Source: an uncultured Desulfomonile sp.
GTDB lineage: Bacteria; Desulfobacterota; Desulfomonilia; Desulfomonilales; Desulfomonilaceae
Direction: 5' to 3'
Assembly: GCA_903920415.1 (NCBI GenBank)
Contig: CAIXMD010000163.1
Coordinates: 1-13,378, forward strand
Length of the DNA stretch: 13,378 nt
Positions 1 to 6,107 of the stretch are shown one piece after another. Below the pieces are notes generated by a model. That model did no database searches and was not told the DNA's origin. It saw nothing but the letters and a program-made list of their open reading frames with translations. Position 1 is the stretch's first letter; the number at the start of each line of letters is the position of its first letter. Both the position numbers and the translations under genes were made by a program.

Positions 1-250
1 ATGGTCGCACTCTGGCTGCGATTCCCTGATGATGTGGGGATCCTGCTACATCAAGGATCTCTCTTTCAGAAACCCTCGTGAGGGGGAACCCTGCTTTTTT
101 GAGCAGGACGGCCACCTCCCGATATGCCGCCGGATCCCGCGTCATATAAATTTCGTCTATCCGTCTCCTACCGGCCTTGAGAGTTTCCTGAACCGGGTGA
201 ATCCCATACAAGACAATCTGAGTACGGGGCGAGTATCTATTACTGGTCAA
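1..250 (-). CDS. rlmB: 23S rRNA 2'-O-methyltransferase RlmB, N-terminal part (cut by window edge)
   Basis: SpoU/TrmH-family enzyme that 2'-O-methylates a guanosine of 23S rRNA (G2251 in E. coli) using S-adenosylmethionine. Reading the minus strand gives a frame not closed within the window. It has the family N-terminal signature LYGIHPVQETL, then a basic stretch (KAGRRRIDEIY), and ends near HHQGIAARV, the usual end of the L30e-like substrate-binding domain. The SAM-binding knotted domain lies beyond position 1. No ATG is available. The frame is closed upstream by a stop, leaving TTG at 250, whose last two bases overlap the TGA stop of rpoZ, or TTG at 211. I chose 250 because the overlap suggests translational coupling, but no clear ribosome binding site is visible. 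It is the last gene seen of the DUF4416-yicC-rpoZ run. Family assignment is firm; distinguishing RlmB from another TrmH-type paralogue rests on the N-terminus only. Confidence 0.8.
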   Translation of the reverse strand, partial: MTSNRYSPRTQIVLYGIHPVQETLKAGRRRIDEIYMTRDPAAYREVAVLLKKAGFPLTRVSEREILDVAGSPHHQGIAARVRP

Positions 251-492
251 TTGGATTTTGTGTCTACTACAAGGTCGGATTTATCGTTCATTTCCTCAGT
301 GGAGGGGAGGCGACCGACAATCTTGCCTTTTGCTATCTCCCGCAGAGCCATAACTACTTCTCTGTTGTCCCTGTCTACGACCAGCAAAGGAGCTCCTCTT
401 TTTAATTCCTTTGTGCGTTTGGAAGCAAGGATGACTAAAGCGAAGCGATTTTCGACTTTTTCAAGACAATCTTCAACAGTTACTCTTGCCAT
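247..492 (-). CDS. rpoZ: DNA-directed RNA polymerase omega subunit
   Basis: Small subunit that clamps the beta-prime chain and helps assemble RNA polymerase; in many bacteria it also forms part of the ppGpp site. The 81-aa product begins MARVTVEDCLEKVENRFALV, the conserved omega N-terminus, followed by ASKRTKEL (the A..R..EL helix) and a REIA(K)GKI segment. E. coli omega is 91 aa, so the length is normal. The ATG at 492 lies 14 nt after the yicC stop. A purine-rich AGGTAAGAG stretch overlapping that stop is a plausible ribosome binding site. The stop codon overlaps the putative TTG start of rlmB. This gene is expected to be transcribed together with its neighbours. Confidence 0.95.
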   Translation of the reverse strand: MARVTVEDCLEKVENRFALVILASKRTKELKRGAPLLVVDRDNREVVMALREIAKGKIVGRLPSTEEMNDKSDLVVDTKSN

Positions 493-506
493 TTTGTATC
501 TCTTAC

Positions 507-1373
507 CTATTCAATGTTTTGGGTTTGCTCCCTGATTTTTTCTACTTCCGCCTTCATTTTTACCACATGTGCGGCAATATCGGTAGATGCTGATTTTGAT
601 CCCAAGGTATTGACTTCTCTCTGAAGTTCCTGGAGGAGGAAATCCAGCTTTCTTCCAAGCGGAGACCCTTCACGAGCAGTACATAAAAATTGCTCAACAT
701 GGCTCTGGAGGCGAGTAAGCTCCTCTGTGACGTCAGACCTTTCAGCCATGAGAGCCACCTCTTGCAAGGGGCGATCCACGTTAAGCTCCAGGCCACCCGT
801 CAATTCTCTAACTCTTCTTTCCAGCCTGTCTTTGACCGCTACAGTAACTTGGTCGACGAGAGGACCGATGAATCCTGCTGTTGTCCCTATGGAGTTCAGC
901 CTTGATTCAATGTCCAGCCATAAGGCAGCCCCTTCAGTCTTTCTCATCATCTCAAGTTCGGAAAGTGCTTTCCTGAGACTATTTTCCACCAATGGCCATT
1001 CCCGTTCAATACTTTCGGCCTTTTCTAAAGGAGAGATCACCTCTTTGAGCGTCAACATGTCCGATAAGGTTATTGTGCCTGCCAAATCAAATTTTTCTTT
1101 GAGTTCCAGGAGGCATTTGTGGTAATTTTCGGCCAAATTGTAATCCAGCACAACATCCATAAGGGTACTTTTCCCACCAGTACGCGTAATCGCTACATCG
1201 AGCTTTCCCCTTTGTATGCTGTCCGCAATTATCCTCCTGATTTCGGGCTCAAAACAATTATAAAATTTTGGCATCTTGACCGAAATATCCAGGAACCGGT
1301 GGTTGACTGATCGAATCTCAACGACGACTTCTAAGTCGCCCAGTATGTGCCTACCCCGACCGAACCCTGTCAT
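507..1373 (-). CDS. yicC: YicC/YloC family endoribonuclease
   Basis: Member of the YicC family; characterised members are endoribonucleases acting in RNA turnover. The product starts MTGFGRG, the family hallmark. It carries the N-terminal YicC-like domain (VEIRSVNHRFLDISVKMP near residues 19-36) and ends with the conserved DUF1732 block (LQREVNTLGSKS, then VKMKAEVEKIREQTQNIE). I chose ATG at 1373 because it overlaps the upstream DUF4416 stop as ATGA and gives 288 aa, close to the 287 aa of E. coli YicC. An in-frame ATG at 1415 would add 14 residues (MQAGKSIVHKYIKS) inside the upstream gene. Homologues often read MIKSMTGFG, and this sequence keeps IKS before the chosen Met, so the true start may lie slightly upstream. 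The neighbours are DUF4416 upstream and rpoZ 14 nt downstream. No gmk lies between yicC and rpoZ. Confidence 0.93.
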   Translation of the reverse strand: MTGFGRGRHILGDLEVVVEIRSVNHRFLDISVKMPKFYNCFEPEIRRIIADSIQRGKLDVAITRTGGKSTLMDVVLDYNLAENYHKCLLELKEKFDLAGTITLSDMLTLKEVISPLEKAESIEREWPLVENSLRKALSELEMMRKTEGAALWLDIESRLNSIGTTAGFIGPLVDQVTVAVKDRLERRVRELTGGLELNVDRPLQEVALMAERSDVTEELTRLQSHVEQFLCTAREGSPLGRKLDFLLQELQREVNTLGSKSASTDIAAHVVKMKAEVEKIREQTQNIE

Positions 1374-1921
1374 ACTCTTGATGTACTTGTGAACGATTGA
1401 CTTTCCAGCCTGCATTTGTAGCTCTTTCTAAGCCTATTTAATAAAGTTATGAGTTCCCCCCCAGCATAATCTGGATATGTCCACTCCAGGGGTCGATAAC
1501 TACCACCGCGAAAAATTAAAGTCAGGTCTGCAAAAATGCCTGCACCCAAATATATCCTGTGAGCATTATTTTTGCCCGTGGCAAGAACATAATTACCCAG
1601 AGTCATAAGCCCCGGGTCTAGGTTAACTCGCCTCTTTCCCTTTTCTGAATATGACTGCTCTATTTGATTCGTCAAGCACTTGATTCGAGCTAGTTCGGCT
1701 CCATCAAGCAATTCCGTGAAGAACAGCAGCCAGCGTTTAATCCCCGGCCCCATCTCGTCATCGTAATATTTAGTGTAATCGAATGCAAGAGGTCCTATTA
1801 CTTCTTCGGTGGGGCCTACCTTCTCGGCAAGAAGTTGAGTAACAGTACCCAGCATGTTTCCTTCGGAAGTCAGAACACTTATTATCAAATTCGCCGGCTC
1901 TGGAATATGTGGAGTGCTCAA
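1370..1921 (-). CDS. DUF4416 family protein
   Basis: A 183-aa protein of the DUF4416 family, whose biochemical role is unknown to me. Family-like features are an opening of STPHIPEPANLIISVLTSE, the FDYTKYYDDEMG motif near residues 49-60, KRRVNLDPG near 96-104, HRIYLGAGI near 121-129, and the WTYPDYAGGE block near 147-156. No signal peptide or membrane segment is visible. The start is TTG at 1921, preceded about seven bases upstream by GAAGG; the next in-frame Met is about residue 23 and would remove conserved sequence. Its stop overlaps the yicC ATG. DUF4416 genes commonly sit beside yicC, gmk and rpoZ in Desulfobacterota, which supports the family call. No obvious consensus promoter lies in the 145 bases upstream, so read-through from the gene at 2067-2729 is possible. 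Confidence 0.88.
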   Translation of the reverse strand: MSTPHIPEPANLIISVLTSEGNMLGTVTQLLAEKVGPTEEVIGPLAFDYTKYYDDEMGPGIKRWLLFFTELLDGAELARIKCLTNQIEQSYSEKGKRRVNLDPGLMTLGNYVLATGKNNAHRIYLGAGIFADLTLIFRGGSYRPLEWTYPDYAGGELITLLNRLRKSYKCRLESQSFTSTSRV

Positions 1922-2066
1922 GGTGAGACCTTCGGATAAGTTTCTCCTATTTCCGATCAGCTTGGCATGAAATTTCCGAGTCTAGGAGAGACAGTTCGCT
2001 GTAGCTTTTTTCTCATTTGCGTCAGTTACCAAATTCGTGGTGCTGATGCGTGGGAACTTAATAATT

Positions 2067-2729
2067 CTACTCAAACGGATCATTGCCTTCCGCTTCGTAG
2101 TCGAAACGAATACCATCCAACATTGCCCTTGGTAAGGGCCTTGCGGTTGTCTCGAAAATTTTCGGTTCCTGCTCTCCACGGCGCCTTATAACTTTCAGAG
2201 ACTTCGGAACCGCAGGCTCGGACAGTCCGTTGACACCTTCGAATGACTTTGGCCCTCTTCTTTTAGGTGTAGGAAAAACTTTAATAATGACATCAACTGA
2301 CCTATTGCTCGTTTTGCAAGGAGCCTTGGCATCGATCAGAAAAGTCTCATCAGCAGGAAGGTTTCCTTTCTCTGTCTTAGCCAAATAAAGTAATACAGCA
2401 GGATAAATTCGTGGAATTGTCACATGCGTTCTTAACTTCCTGCTACTCAGTCGAGGAATTTTAGGCTTTTCAGCGGTAACCGAAAGGCATACTCTCATGT
2501 TAGGTTCATGCAGTTCTATCCATCCCTTTACAGGGACTTCCGCATCTTCCGGCAATGGAGATGATTCAGGTTCAAATGCCGCTCCGTACTTTACTAATGT
2601 CTCCGAGAACCACTCCTTTTGGGGATCATACCTAAAAATCTTCTTCCCCTGTTCGACATCTATCACATTTTCGTGAGGCTTCTCCCTGCCGAATTTCAGC
2701 ATCTCAACTAGCCCTTTGCCACTTTTCAT
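2067..2729 (-). CDS. hypothetical protein, unrecognised (220 aa)
   Basis: I do not recognise this protein. It has no signal peptide, no membrane helix and no nucleotide-binding motif that I can identify. It opens MKSGKGLVEMLKFG, with a charged N-terminal third and a more hydrophobic middle (IPRIYPAVLLYL near residue 110). A Lys/Arg/Pro-rich tract follows (FPTPKRRGPKSF), and the C-terminus is acidic (YEAEGNDPFE). The ATG at 2729 is well supported: AGAAGGA lies about nine bases upstream, and a near-consensus promoter sits about 40 bases further up. The gene is separated from lpxK by 152 bases and from DUF4416 by 145 bases, so it may be its own unit or head the downstream run. A real gene is likely because the frame is long, has a good ribosome binding site and has a good promoter; function is unknown. 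Confidence 0.75.
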   Translation of the reverse strand: MKSGKGLVEMLKFGREKPHENVIDVEQGKKIFRYDPQKEWFSETLVKYGAAFEPESSPLPEDAEVPVKGWIELHEPNMRVCLSVTAEKPKIPRLSSRKLRTHVTIPRIYPAVLLYLAKTEKGNLPADETFLIDAKAPCKTSNRSVDVIIKVFPTPKRRGPKSFEGVNGLSEPAVPKSLKVIRRRGEQEPKIFETTARPLPRAMLDGIRFDYEAEGNDPFE

Positions 2730-2768
2730 CTATCGGCGTCCTTCTGAAAAAATTACTTAGATATAAAA

Positions 2769-2798
2769 ATTATAACATACTTTAGGAATTCTTATCAA
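2769..2798 (-). promoter_or_regulatory. sigma70-type promoter for the 220-aa hypothetical gene
   Basis: On the minus strand, TTGATA (2798-2793) is followed after 18 bases by a perfect TATAAT (2774-2769). The -10 box also has the extended TG-N motif (TGTTATAAT). The surroundings are very AT-rich. Transcription would start near 2762, giving a leader of about 30 nt that includes the AGAAGGA ribosome binding site. This is the best promoter match I noticed in the window. Confidence 0.7.
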
Positions 2799-2838
2799 TT
2801 AAACTTAAATGAATTCAATTCCTTCATTGATGATGATT

Positions 2839-2859
2839 CAAAACGATTATCAAGAATCG
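2839..2859 (-). terminator. weak hairpin plus T-run after lpxK
   Basis: About 22 nt past the lpxK stop, the minus strand reads CGATT-CTTGAT-AATCG-TTTTG: a 5-bp stem, a 6-nt loop and four Ts. The stem is short and low in G+C, so this is at best a weak intrinsic terminator and may be chance. Confidence 0.28.
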
Positions 2860-2881
2860 AGGCTATTTTCCAGGAGATAAC

Positions 2882-3913
2882 TCAGCACGATCTGTCAGTG
2901 ATGAGACCTAGGATAGTTCTCCTGAATGCCTCCTTATCAGGAAAGACCAACTCGATCCTCAAAGCTCTCACTCGCCCGGTATTCTTGAACCATTGAGGAA
3001 GTTTTACCCAATCTTTTTCAGTGACCACCACCGTGGCCTCTGCCCATTGAGTGAGTATTGATCGGAGTTCGCTGTCCGTAATAACGTGATGATCGGGGAA
3101 AATCCTGTGATCAAGTATTTTCCATCCAAGTTCCCGCGCTGTATCCCTGAATCGTTCGGGATTGGCTATTGCCGATGCCAGCAGAACCGGCCTCCCTTCA
3201 AGCACTGACAGGCTAACAAGAGGAGAAGATGGGTCGCTTACTAGGCCCACAGGATTCTGGCAACATGAGAAGACGGGTAAACCCTGCGTGTAACGTTGAG
3301 CTGGACCGGGAATCGACACTCCAAGACCCACAAGGACCACCATGTCAGCCCTCCTTAAAGCCGAAAGGGGTTCTCGAAGACGCCCCAGTGGAAACATTCG
3401 ATCCTCAAAGCCGTTTATTAACACTATGTCTAAATCCCGTCCGAGTGCCATGTGCTGGAAACCATCGTCAAGAATGACCGCGTCAATGGAGAAAAGTTGA
3501 CATGCTGCAAAAACCGGGTGAATTCTGATACGCCCTATGACCACGGGAATATCTGGTAGTCGCTGTGCGATAAGGTAAGGTTCATCGCCTGCGACGGAAG
3601 GTCCCACAGTAGGACCACTCCGAGTGCCTTCCCCTACTACTAGGTACGGCTCGCGGTTAGTGCCTCTGTACCCTCTGCTCACGACAGCAGGTCTCATACC
3701 CATCTCAAGAAGCATCTCGGCCAGACAAATCACCAAGGGGGTTTTCCCGCTGCCTCCCATTATTAGGTTTCCGACAGATATCACAGGAACAGGGGCTCTT
3801 CGACTTTGAAAAAGGCCCATCGAATAAGCCTTTTCCCTGACCTTCTGAACAGCGCGATAACCCTCTGCCGGTAATGTGAGGAAAGCGTTCGCCAGTGACT
3901 CGGCAAAACTCAT
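2882..3913 (-). CDS. lpxK: tetraacyldisaccharide 4'-kinase LpxK
   Basis: Inner-membrane-associated kinase that transfers phosphate from ATP to the 4' position of tetraacyldisaccharide 1-phosphate, making lipid IVA in the Raetz lipid A pathway. The 343-aa length is typical. Visible hallmarks are PVISVGNLIMGGSGKTP (Walker A, residues 42-59), SRGYRG (79-84), the GDEP element (109-112), DDGFQH (149-154, carrying the conserved catalytic-region Asp), and a later MVVLVG strand. The start at 3913 has GAGGG about eight bases upstream. The gene stands alone here: no msbA, waaA or lpxB neighbour is visible. A short lipoprotein gene lies 282 bases upstream on the same strand, past a transposase-like remnant. 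Presence of LpxK indicates a lipid A-containing outer membrane. Confidence 0.96.
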   Translation of the reverse strand: MSFAESLANAFLTLPAEGYRAVQKVREKAYSMGLFQSRRAPVPVISVGNLIMGGSGKTPLVICLAEMLLEMGMRPAVVSRGYRGTNREPYLVVGEGTRSGPTVGPSVAGDEPYLIAQRLPDIPVVIGRIRIHPVFAACQLFSIDAVILDDGFQHMALGRDLDIVLINGFEDRMFPLGRLREPLSALRRADMVVLVGLGVSIPGPAQRYTQGLPVFSCCQNPVGLVSDPSSPLVSLSVLEGRPVLLASAIANPERFRDTARELGWKILDHRIFPDHHVITDSELRSILTQWAEATVVVTEKDWVKLPQWFKNTGRVRALRIELVFPDKEAFRRTILGLITDRSC

Positions 3914-3959
3914 CCGTAATCCCTCTTCGGAAAGGAATTCAGTAACAATTTATCTAAAC

Positions 3960-3987
3960 CCTATAGTTACTAAGTACTACCGTCCAA
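3960..3987 (-). promoter_or_regulatory. possible sigma70 promoter for lpxK
   Basis: On the minus strand, TTGGAC (3987-3982) and TATAGG (3965-3960) are separated by 16 bases, upstream of the lpxK ATG at 3913. Four of six bases match the consensus in each box. It would give a leader of roughly 40 nt. This is a reasonable but unproven match. Confidence 0.38.
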
Positions 3988-4017
3988 TAGTTCAAAGAAG
4001 TATTATGATCTTGAGCT

Positions 4018-4195
4018 TCAGGCAGCTAGAAGCATGGTTTCGTGGTATTGCTCTTGGTCAAAGAGTTCCGAGAGAATTTTCGTCGGTTCTTCTCTGGTGA
4101 ATTTCCAATGGAAAGGTTTTGCGATTTTCTCATAATAGTATTGAAGATGCAAAAAGAATGGCTTAAACCGCCAACAAAGTAAGTAGCTGTCGTGC
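4018..4195 (-). pseudogene. probable 3' remnant of an IS630-type transposase
   Basis: This minus-strand frame ends in a stop at 4018 and carries HLQYYYEKIAKPFHWKFT followed by REEPTKIL. Tyr/Asn-rich sequence followed by AKPFxWxxT is the usual C-terminal end of IS630-family transposases, just after the DDE domain. The remainder of a transposase (about 300 aa) is missing: sequence immediately upstream on this strand is occupied by a small lipoprotein ORF in another frame. An open frame continues to an ATG at 4272, but that part overlaps the lipoprotein gene and is probably a shadow. No terminal inverted repeats or target duplication could be identified. The call rests on one short motif recognised by eye, so it remains tentative. 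Confidence 0.45.
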
Positions 4196-4360
4196 TTAAT
4201 ATCTCGACGTCGGATCTGTAGGAGGTTCATAAATATCCCTAGACTGTGGTTTGAACGGACTTTCTTTTCCATCTCTACCGACGAAACGACCGTCCTTCAA
4301 AGGAGCGCAACCCTGGACAAACAGGATAAGAATTAGGATTACAGGGAATAATAATTGCAT
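4196..4360 (-). CDS. small putative lipoprotein (54 aa)
   Basis: A 54-aa minus-strand ORF starting at ATG 4360 and ending at TAA 4196. It has a compact lipoprotein signal: start MQLLFPVILILILFVQGC, with a strongly hydrophobic core and Cys18 in a VQG-C context that approximates a lipobox (Gly at -1). The mature part is about 37 residues, beginning CAPLKDGRF, hydrophilic and Pro/Arg/Lys-rich (FKPQSRDIYEPPTDP). Ala follows the lipidated Cys, so by the +2 rule it would not be retained in the inner membrane. The ribosome binding site is weak (GGA a few bases upstream). It lies between the HU gene and lpxK on the same strand. The transposase-like remnant begins immediately after its stop, so the C-terminus could be truncated. 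I do not recognise a family. Confidence 0.6.
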   Translation of the reverse strand: MQLLFPVILILILFVQGCAPLKDGRFVGRDGKESPFKPQSRDIYEPPTDPTSRY

Positions 4361-4492
4361 TTTTCCATATTAAGTATTTGGACACCGTAATGTTTGTTCA
4401 CTCAATATTGGTTATAATAAGTGATACGATATTAGTACTTTCAGAAATTATAGATCCATTTTTTGGATTGACTCTCAGCCTCAGGAGCAGTT

Positions 4493-4768
4493 TTACTTGT
4501 TTACTACCTCTTTCAAAGCTTTGGACGAAGTAAATTTAGGGGCTGTTGTGGCCGGAATAGCGATGGGTTTGCCCGTCCTCGGGTTTACACCTTTGCGTGC
4601 TTTCCGCTTGATAACACTGAAGCTCCCTAGATCCGTAACCCGGATCTTGTCTCCATTCTTGAGCACCTCGTGAATTACTTCCACCACAGAATCCAGAGCC
4701 ATTCCGGCTGCTTTCTTTGATATACCGGCTTCCTCCGCTATACGGGCCACTAGATCCGCTTTCGTCAT
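4493..4768 (-). CDS. HU family DNA-binding protein
   Basis: Histone-like protein that binds and bends DNA as a dimer, compacting the nucleoid. The 91-aa product starts MTKADLVARIAEEAGISKK, the classic HU/IHF dimerisation helices. GSFSVIKRKARKGVNPRTGK (about residues 49-68) includes the conserved GxF and the RxGxNPxTG beta-arm that inserts into the minor groove. KALKEVVNK forms the C-terminal helix. I chose ATG at 4768 because AGGAGG lies exactly seven bases upstream. An in-frame GTG at 4774 would sit one base from that Shine-Dalgarno sequence and is unlikely. Whether it is an HU or an IHF-type subunit cannot be settled by eye; the arm favours HU. It appears to be monocistronic. Confidence 0.95.
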   Translation of the reverse strand: MTKADLVARIAEEAGISKKAAGMALDSVVEVIHEVLKNGDKIRVTDLGSFSVIKRKARKGVNPRTGKPIAIPATTAPKFTSSKALKEVVNK

Positions 4769-4831
4769 AATCACTCCTCCTTTTTTACCATCCCATTACG
4801 GAATAAAAATAGTATATAATCCCCCGAAGGA

Positions 4832-4860
4832 CTCTTACAGACAATCTTCCAGGCTGTCAA
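4832..4860 (-). promoter_or_regulatory. possible promoter of the HU gene
   Basis: A perfect -35 hexamer TTGACA (minus strand, 4860-4855) is followed after 17 bases by TAAGAG (4837-4832), a poor -10 match. A better -10 (TATACT, 4816-4811) lies downstream in an AT-rich tract but has no good -35 at the right distance. Either could drive the HU gene, leaving a leader of about 40-60 nt. Confidence 0.35.
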
Positions 4861-4926
4861 GAGATAACATTTCTTTTGTTGTCCACGGTCATAGATTAGT
4901 CTATCCTAAGATTAAGAGTTTCAGCC

Positions 4927-5154
4927 ATGGATTCGATGCCTTTCTTCCATGCCGATCGGGTGTTTACGATTGTTTTCCTTGAGGACCTTTCGTTTTCAGA
5001 GGTGAGGACGATCCTTGATGAACTGCTGGCAGAAGACGCTTTTAGCCCCCATGTCCTGGAACACAGAGGGTTTTATCAAATTAAGTTGGACGGGGTCTCT
5101 TTCAGTGTCTGGGTATCCCAGACGGAAGTGATAATCCAAAGGGTAGTAAGCTAG
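4927..5154 (+). CDS. small hypothetical protein (75 aa)
   Basis: Unrecognised. The 75-aa frame starts MDSMPFFHADRVFTIVF and contains an acidic helix-like segment (SEVRTILDELLAEDAF) followed by alternating strand-like sequence (YQIKLDGVSFSVWVSQTEV). The layout suggests a small soluble alpha/beta protein, with no signal peptide or membrane helix. Support for being coding comes from the balanced composition and from its position in an otherwise empty gap between two oppositely oriented genes. The ribosome binding site is weak (AAGAG about eight bases upstream). A possible promoter (TTGTCC, 17 bases, TATCCT at 4879-4907) would leave a very short leader. A start at the second Met (residue 4) is also possible. 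Confidence 0.5.
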   Translation: MDSMPFFHADRVFTIVFLEDLSFSEVRTILDELLAEDAFSPHVLEHRGFYQIKLDGVSFSVWVSQTEVIIQRVVS

Positions 5155-5210
5155 GGCCAAGATTTTTTACGAAATGCGGCCAGTAGTGGAAATCTGTCAA
5201 CTGTGTCTTT

Positions 5211-5918
5211 TCATCCCTGCTTTGAAAGATCAGCTATCCGAGACTTGACGAAAGCTGCGTCAGGGGCTTCTGGGAATATCTTTAAATACTGGCGGTATGC
5301 CTGAACCGCCTCTTTGTTCTTATTCATCAGTTCGTAGATTCGAGCTATCGAGGCATAAGCCTCTCGACGATAAGGGGAATTAGTATCCTTGGAAAGTTGA
5401 TCGAAAATCAGCACAGCCTGTTCGTAATCATCCAGAGCCAAGAGGGTTCTGCCTATATGATACAATACCAGGGGAGCCAGACCTTTTTTCACAAGACTGG
5501 TTGATTGCATGCCTTTATATCGTTCCAAAGCCCCTTTGTAGTCCTTCTTATTGAAAAGAATATGACCGGTATACAACAGAGCTTTTTCTCCAGCCGGCAG
5601 TGTAGCGTAATTCATTGCCACTACATCGAACTCGTTGAACAGCTTTTCAAGTTTCTCCGTAGTCAAAGGCTCGTTTGAAAGAGTCGCCGCTTCGTACTCA
5701 GCGGCGGTTTTTTGGAAATGCTTGTTGCTCTGTTTCTCACGCTGACTTATATATGAATAGATTCCCACAGCCGTTGCCAAGCAGAGCAATAAGAGCGCGC
5801 AAACCAAGAGAACCTGACGTGGATGCTCTCGAGAATACAAAATCGCTTTACTGGTGGAAGTCAAGAATTCATCGGGTTCCTTGAGCAGATCTTTACGAGT
5901 GATTTTCTTCTCAGCCAA
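5211..5918 (-). CDS. membrane-anchored TPR protein (YfgM-like)
   Basis: A 235-aa protein with a short cytoplasmic N-terminus (AEKKITRKDLLKEPDEF), one hydrophobic helix at about residues 35-57 (LLVCALLLLCLATAVGIYSY), and a long periplasm-facing region. That region carries tetratricopeptide-type helices: YHIGRTLLALDDYEQAVLIF near 153-172 and an IARIYELMNKNKEAVQAYRQ repeat near 191-210. The architecture resembles YfgM, a SecYEG-associated partner of periplasmic chaperones, and TolA-binding-type TPR proteins. The role is inferred, not proven. I chose TTG at 5918, which has GGAGGAGG just upstream and gives a natural N-terminus. A longer GTG start at 5933 would begin with an unlikely run of glycines coded by that Shine-Dalgarno itself. 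It is divergent from mfd. Confidence 0.82.
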   Translation of the reverse strand: MAEKKITRKDLLKEPDEFLTSTSKAILYSREHPRQVLLVCALLLLCLATAVGIYSYISQREKQSNKHFQKTAAEYEAATLSNEPLTTEKLEKLFNEFDVVAMNYATLPAGEKALLYTGHILFNKKDYKGALERYKGMQSTSLVKKGLAPLVLYHIGRTLLALDDYEQAVLIFDQLSKDTNSPYRREAYASIARIYELMNKNKEAVQAYRQYLKIFPEAPDAAFVKSRIADLSKQG

Positions 5919-5981
5919 ACATCCTCCTCCCACCCTTCTCCGGGTTCATCGCTGTTGAGTCGTTTTCAATATCGGCTCTCA

Positions 5982-6010
5982 TGGATAACTGATCGCCAAG
6001 CTTAAGTCAA
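5982..6010 (-). promoter_or_regulatory. possible promoter of the TPR gene
   Basis: On the minus strand, TTGACT (6010-6005) and TATCCA (5987-5982) are separated by the optimal 17 bases. Five and four of six positions match consensus. Transcription would begin near 5975, about 57 nt before the TTG start. It lies within the divergent gap shared with mfd. Confidence 0.45.
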
Positions 6011-6021
6011 TGGAGCTTGAA

Positions 6022-6038
6022 CGCTTTTATTGAAAGCG
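6022..6038. repeat. inverted repeat in the TPR gene/mfd divergent gap
   Basis: CGCTTT-TATTG-AAAGCG is a perfect 6-bp inverted repeat with a 5-nt spacer. It lies just upstream of the putative TPR-gene promoter and about 70 bases before the mfd start. It could be an operator-like site or a small hairpin; there is no T-run that would make it a terminator. Confidence 0.35.
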
Positions 6039-6107
6039 CGCGTGTGGTAGGCTGATCCAACCATTTTCAACGATGGCCGTAATTCTCTGTCGGAGAGAGT
6101 CCCTCCA

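Noticed and set aside
29..535. 168-aa plus-strand open frame
   Set aside because: It lies opposite rlmB and rpoZ, which have clear family motifs; the translated sequence is low in protein-like character and is an antisense shadow.
1374..1415. 14-residue N-terminal extension of YicC from ATG 1415
   Set aside because: It lies inside the DUF4416 gene; the ATG at 1373 gives an ATGA overlap and the usual family length, though a start slightly upstream of MTGFG cannot be excluded.
4199..4272. Upstream part of the 84-aa minus-strand frame starting at ATG 4272
   Set aside because: This stretch overlaps the better-supported lipoprotein ORF on the same strand; only the downstream half carries transposase-like sequence.
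5919..5933. GTG start at 5933 for the TPR protein
   Set aside because: It would translate the GGAGGAGG ribosome binding site as a glycine run; TTG 5918 is correctly spaced from it.
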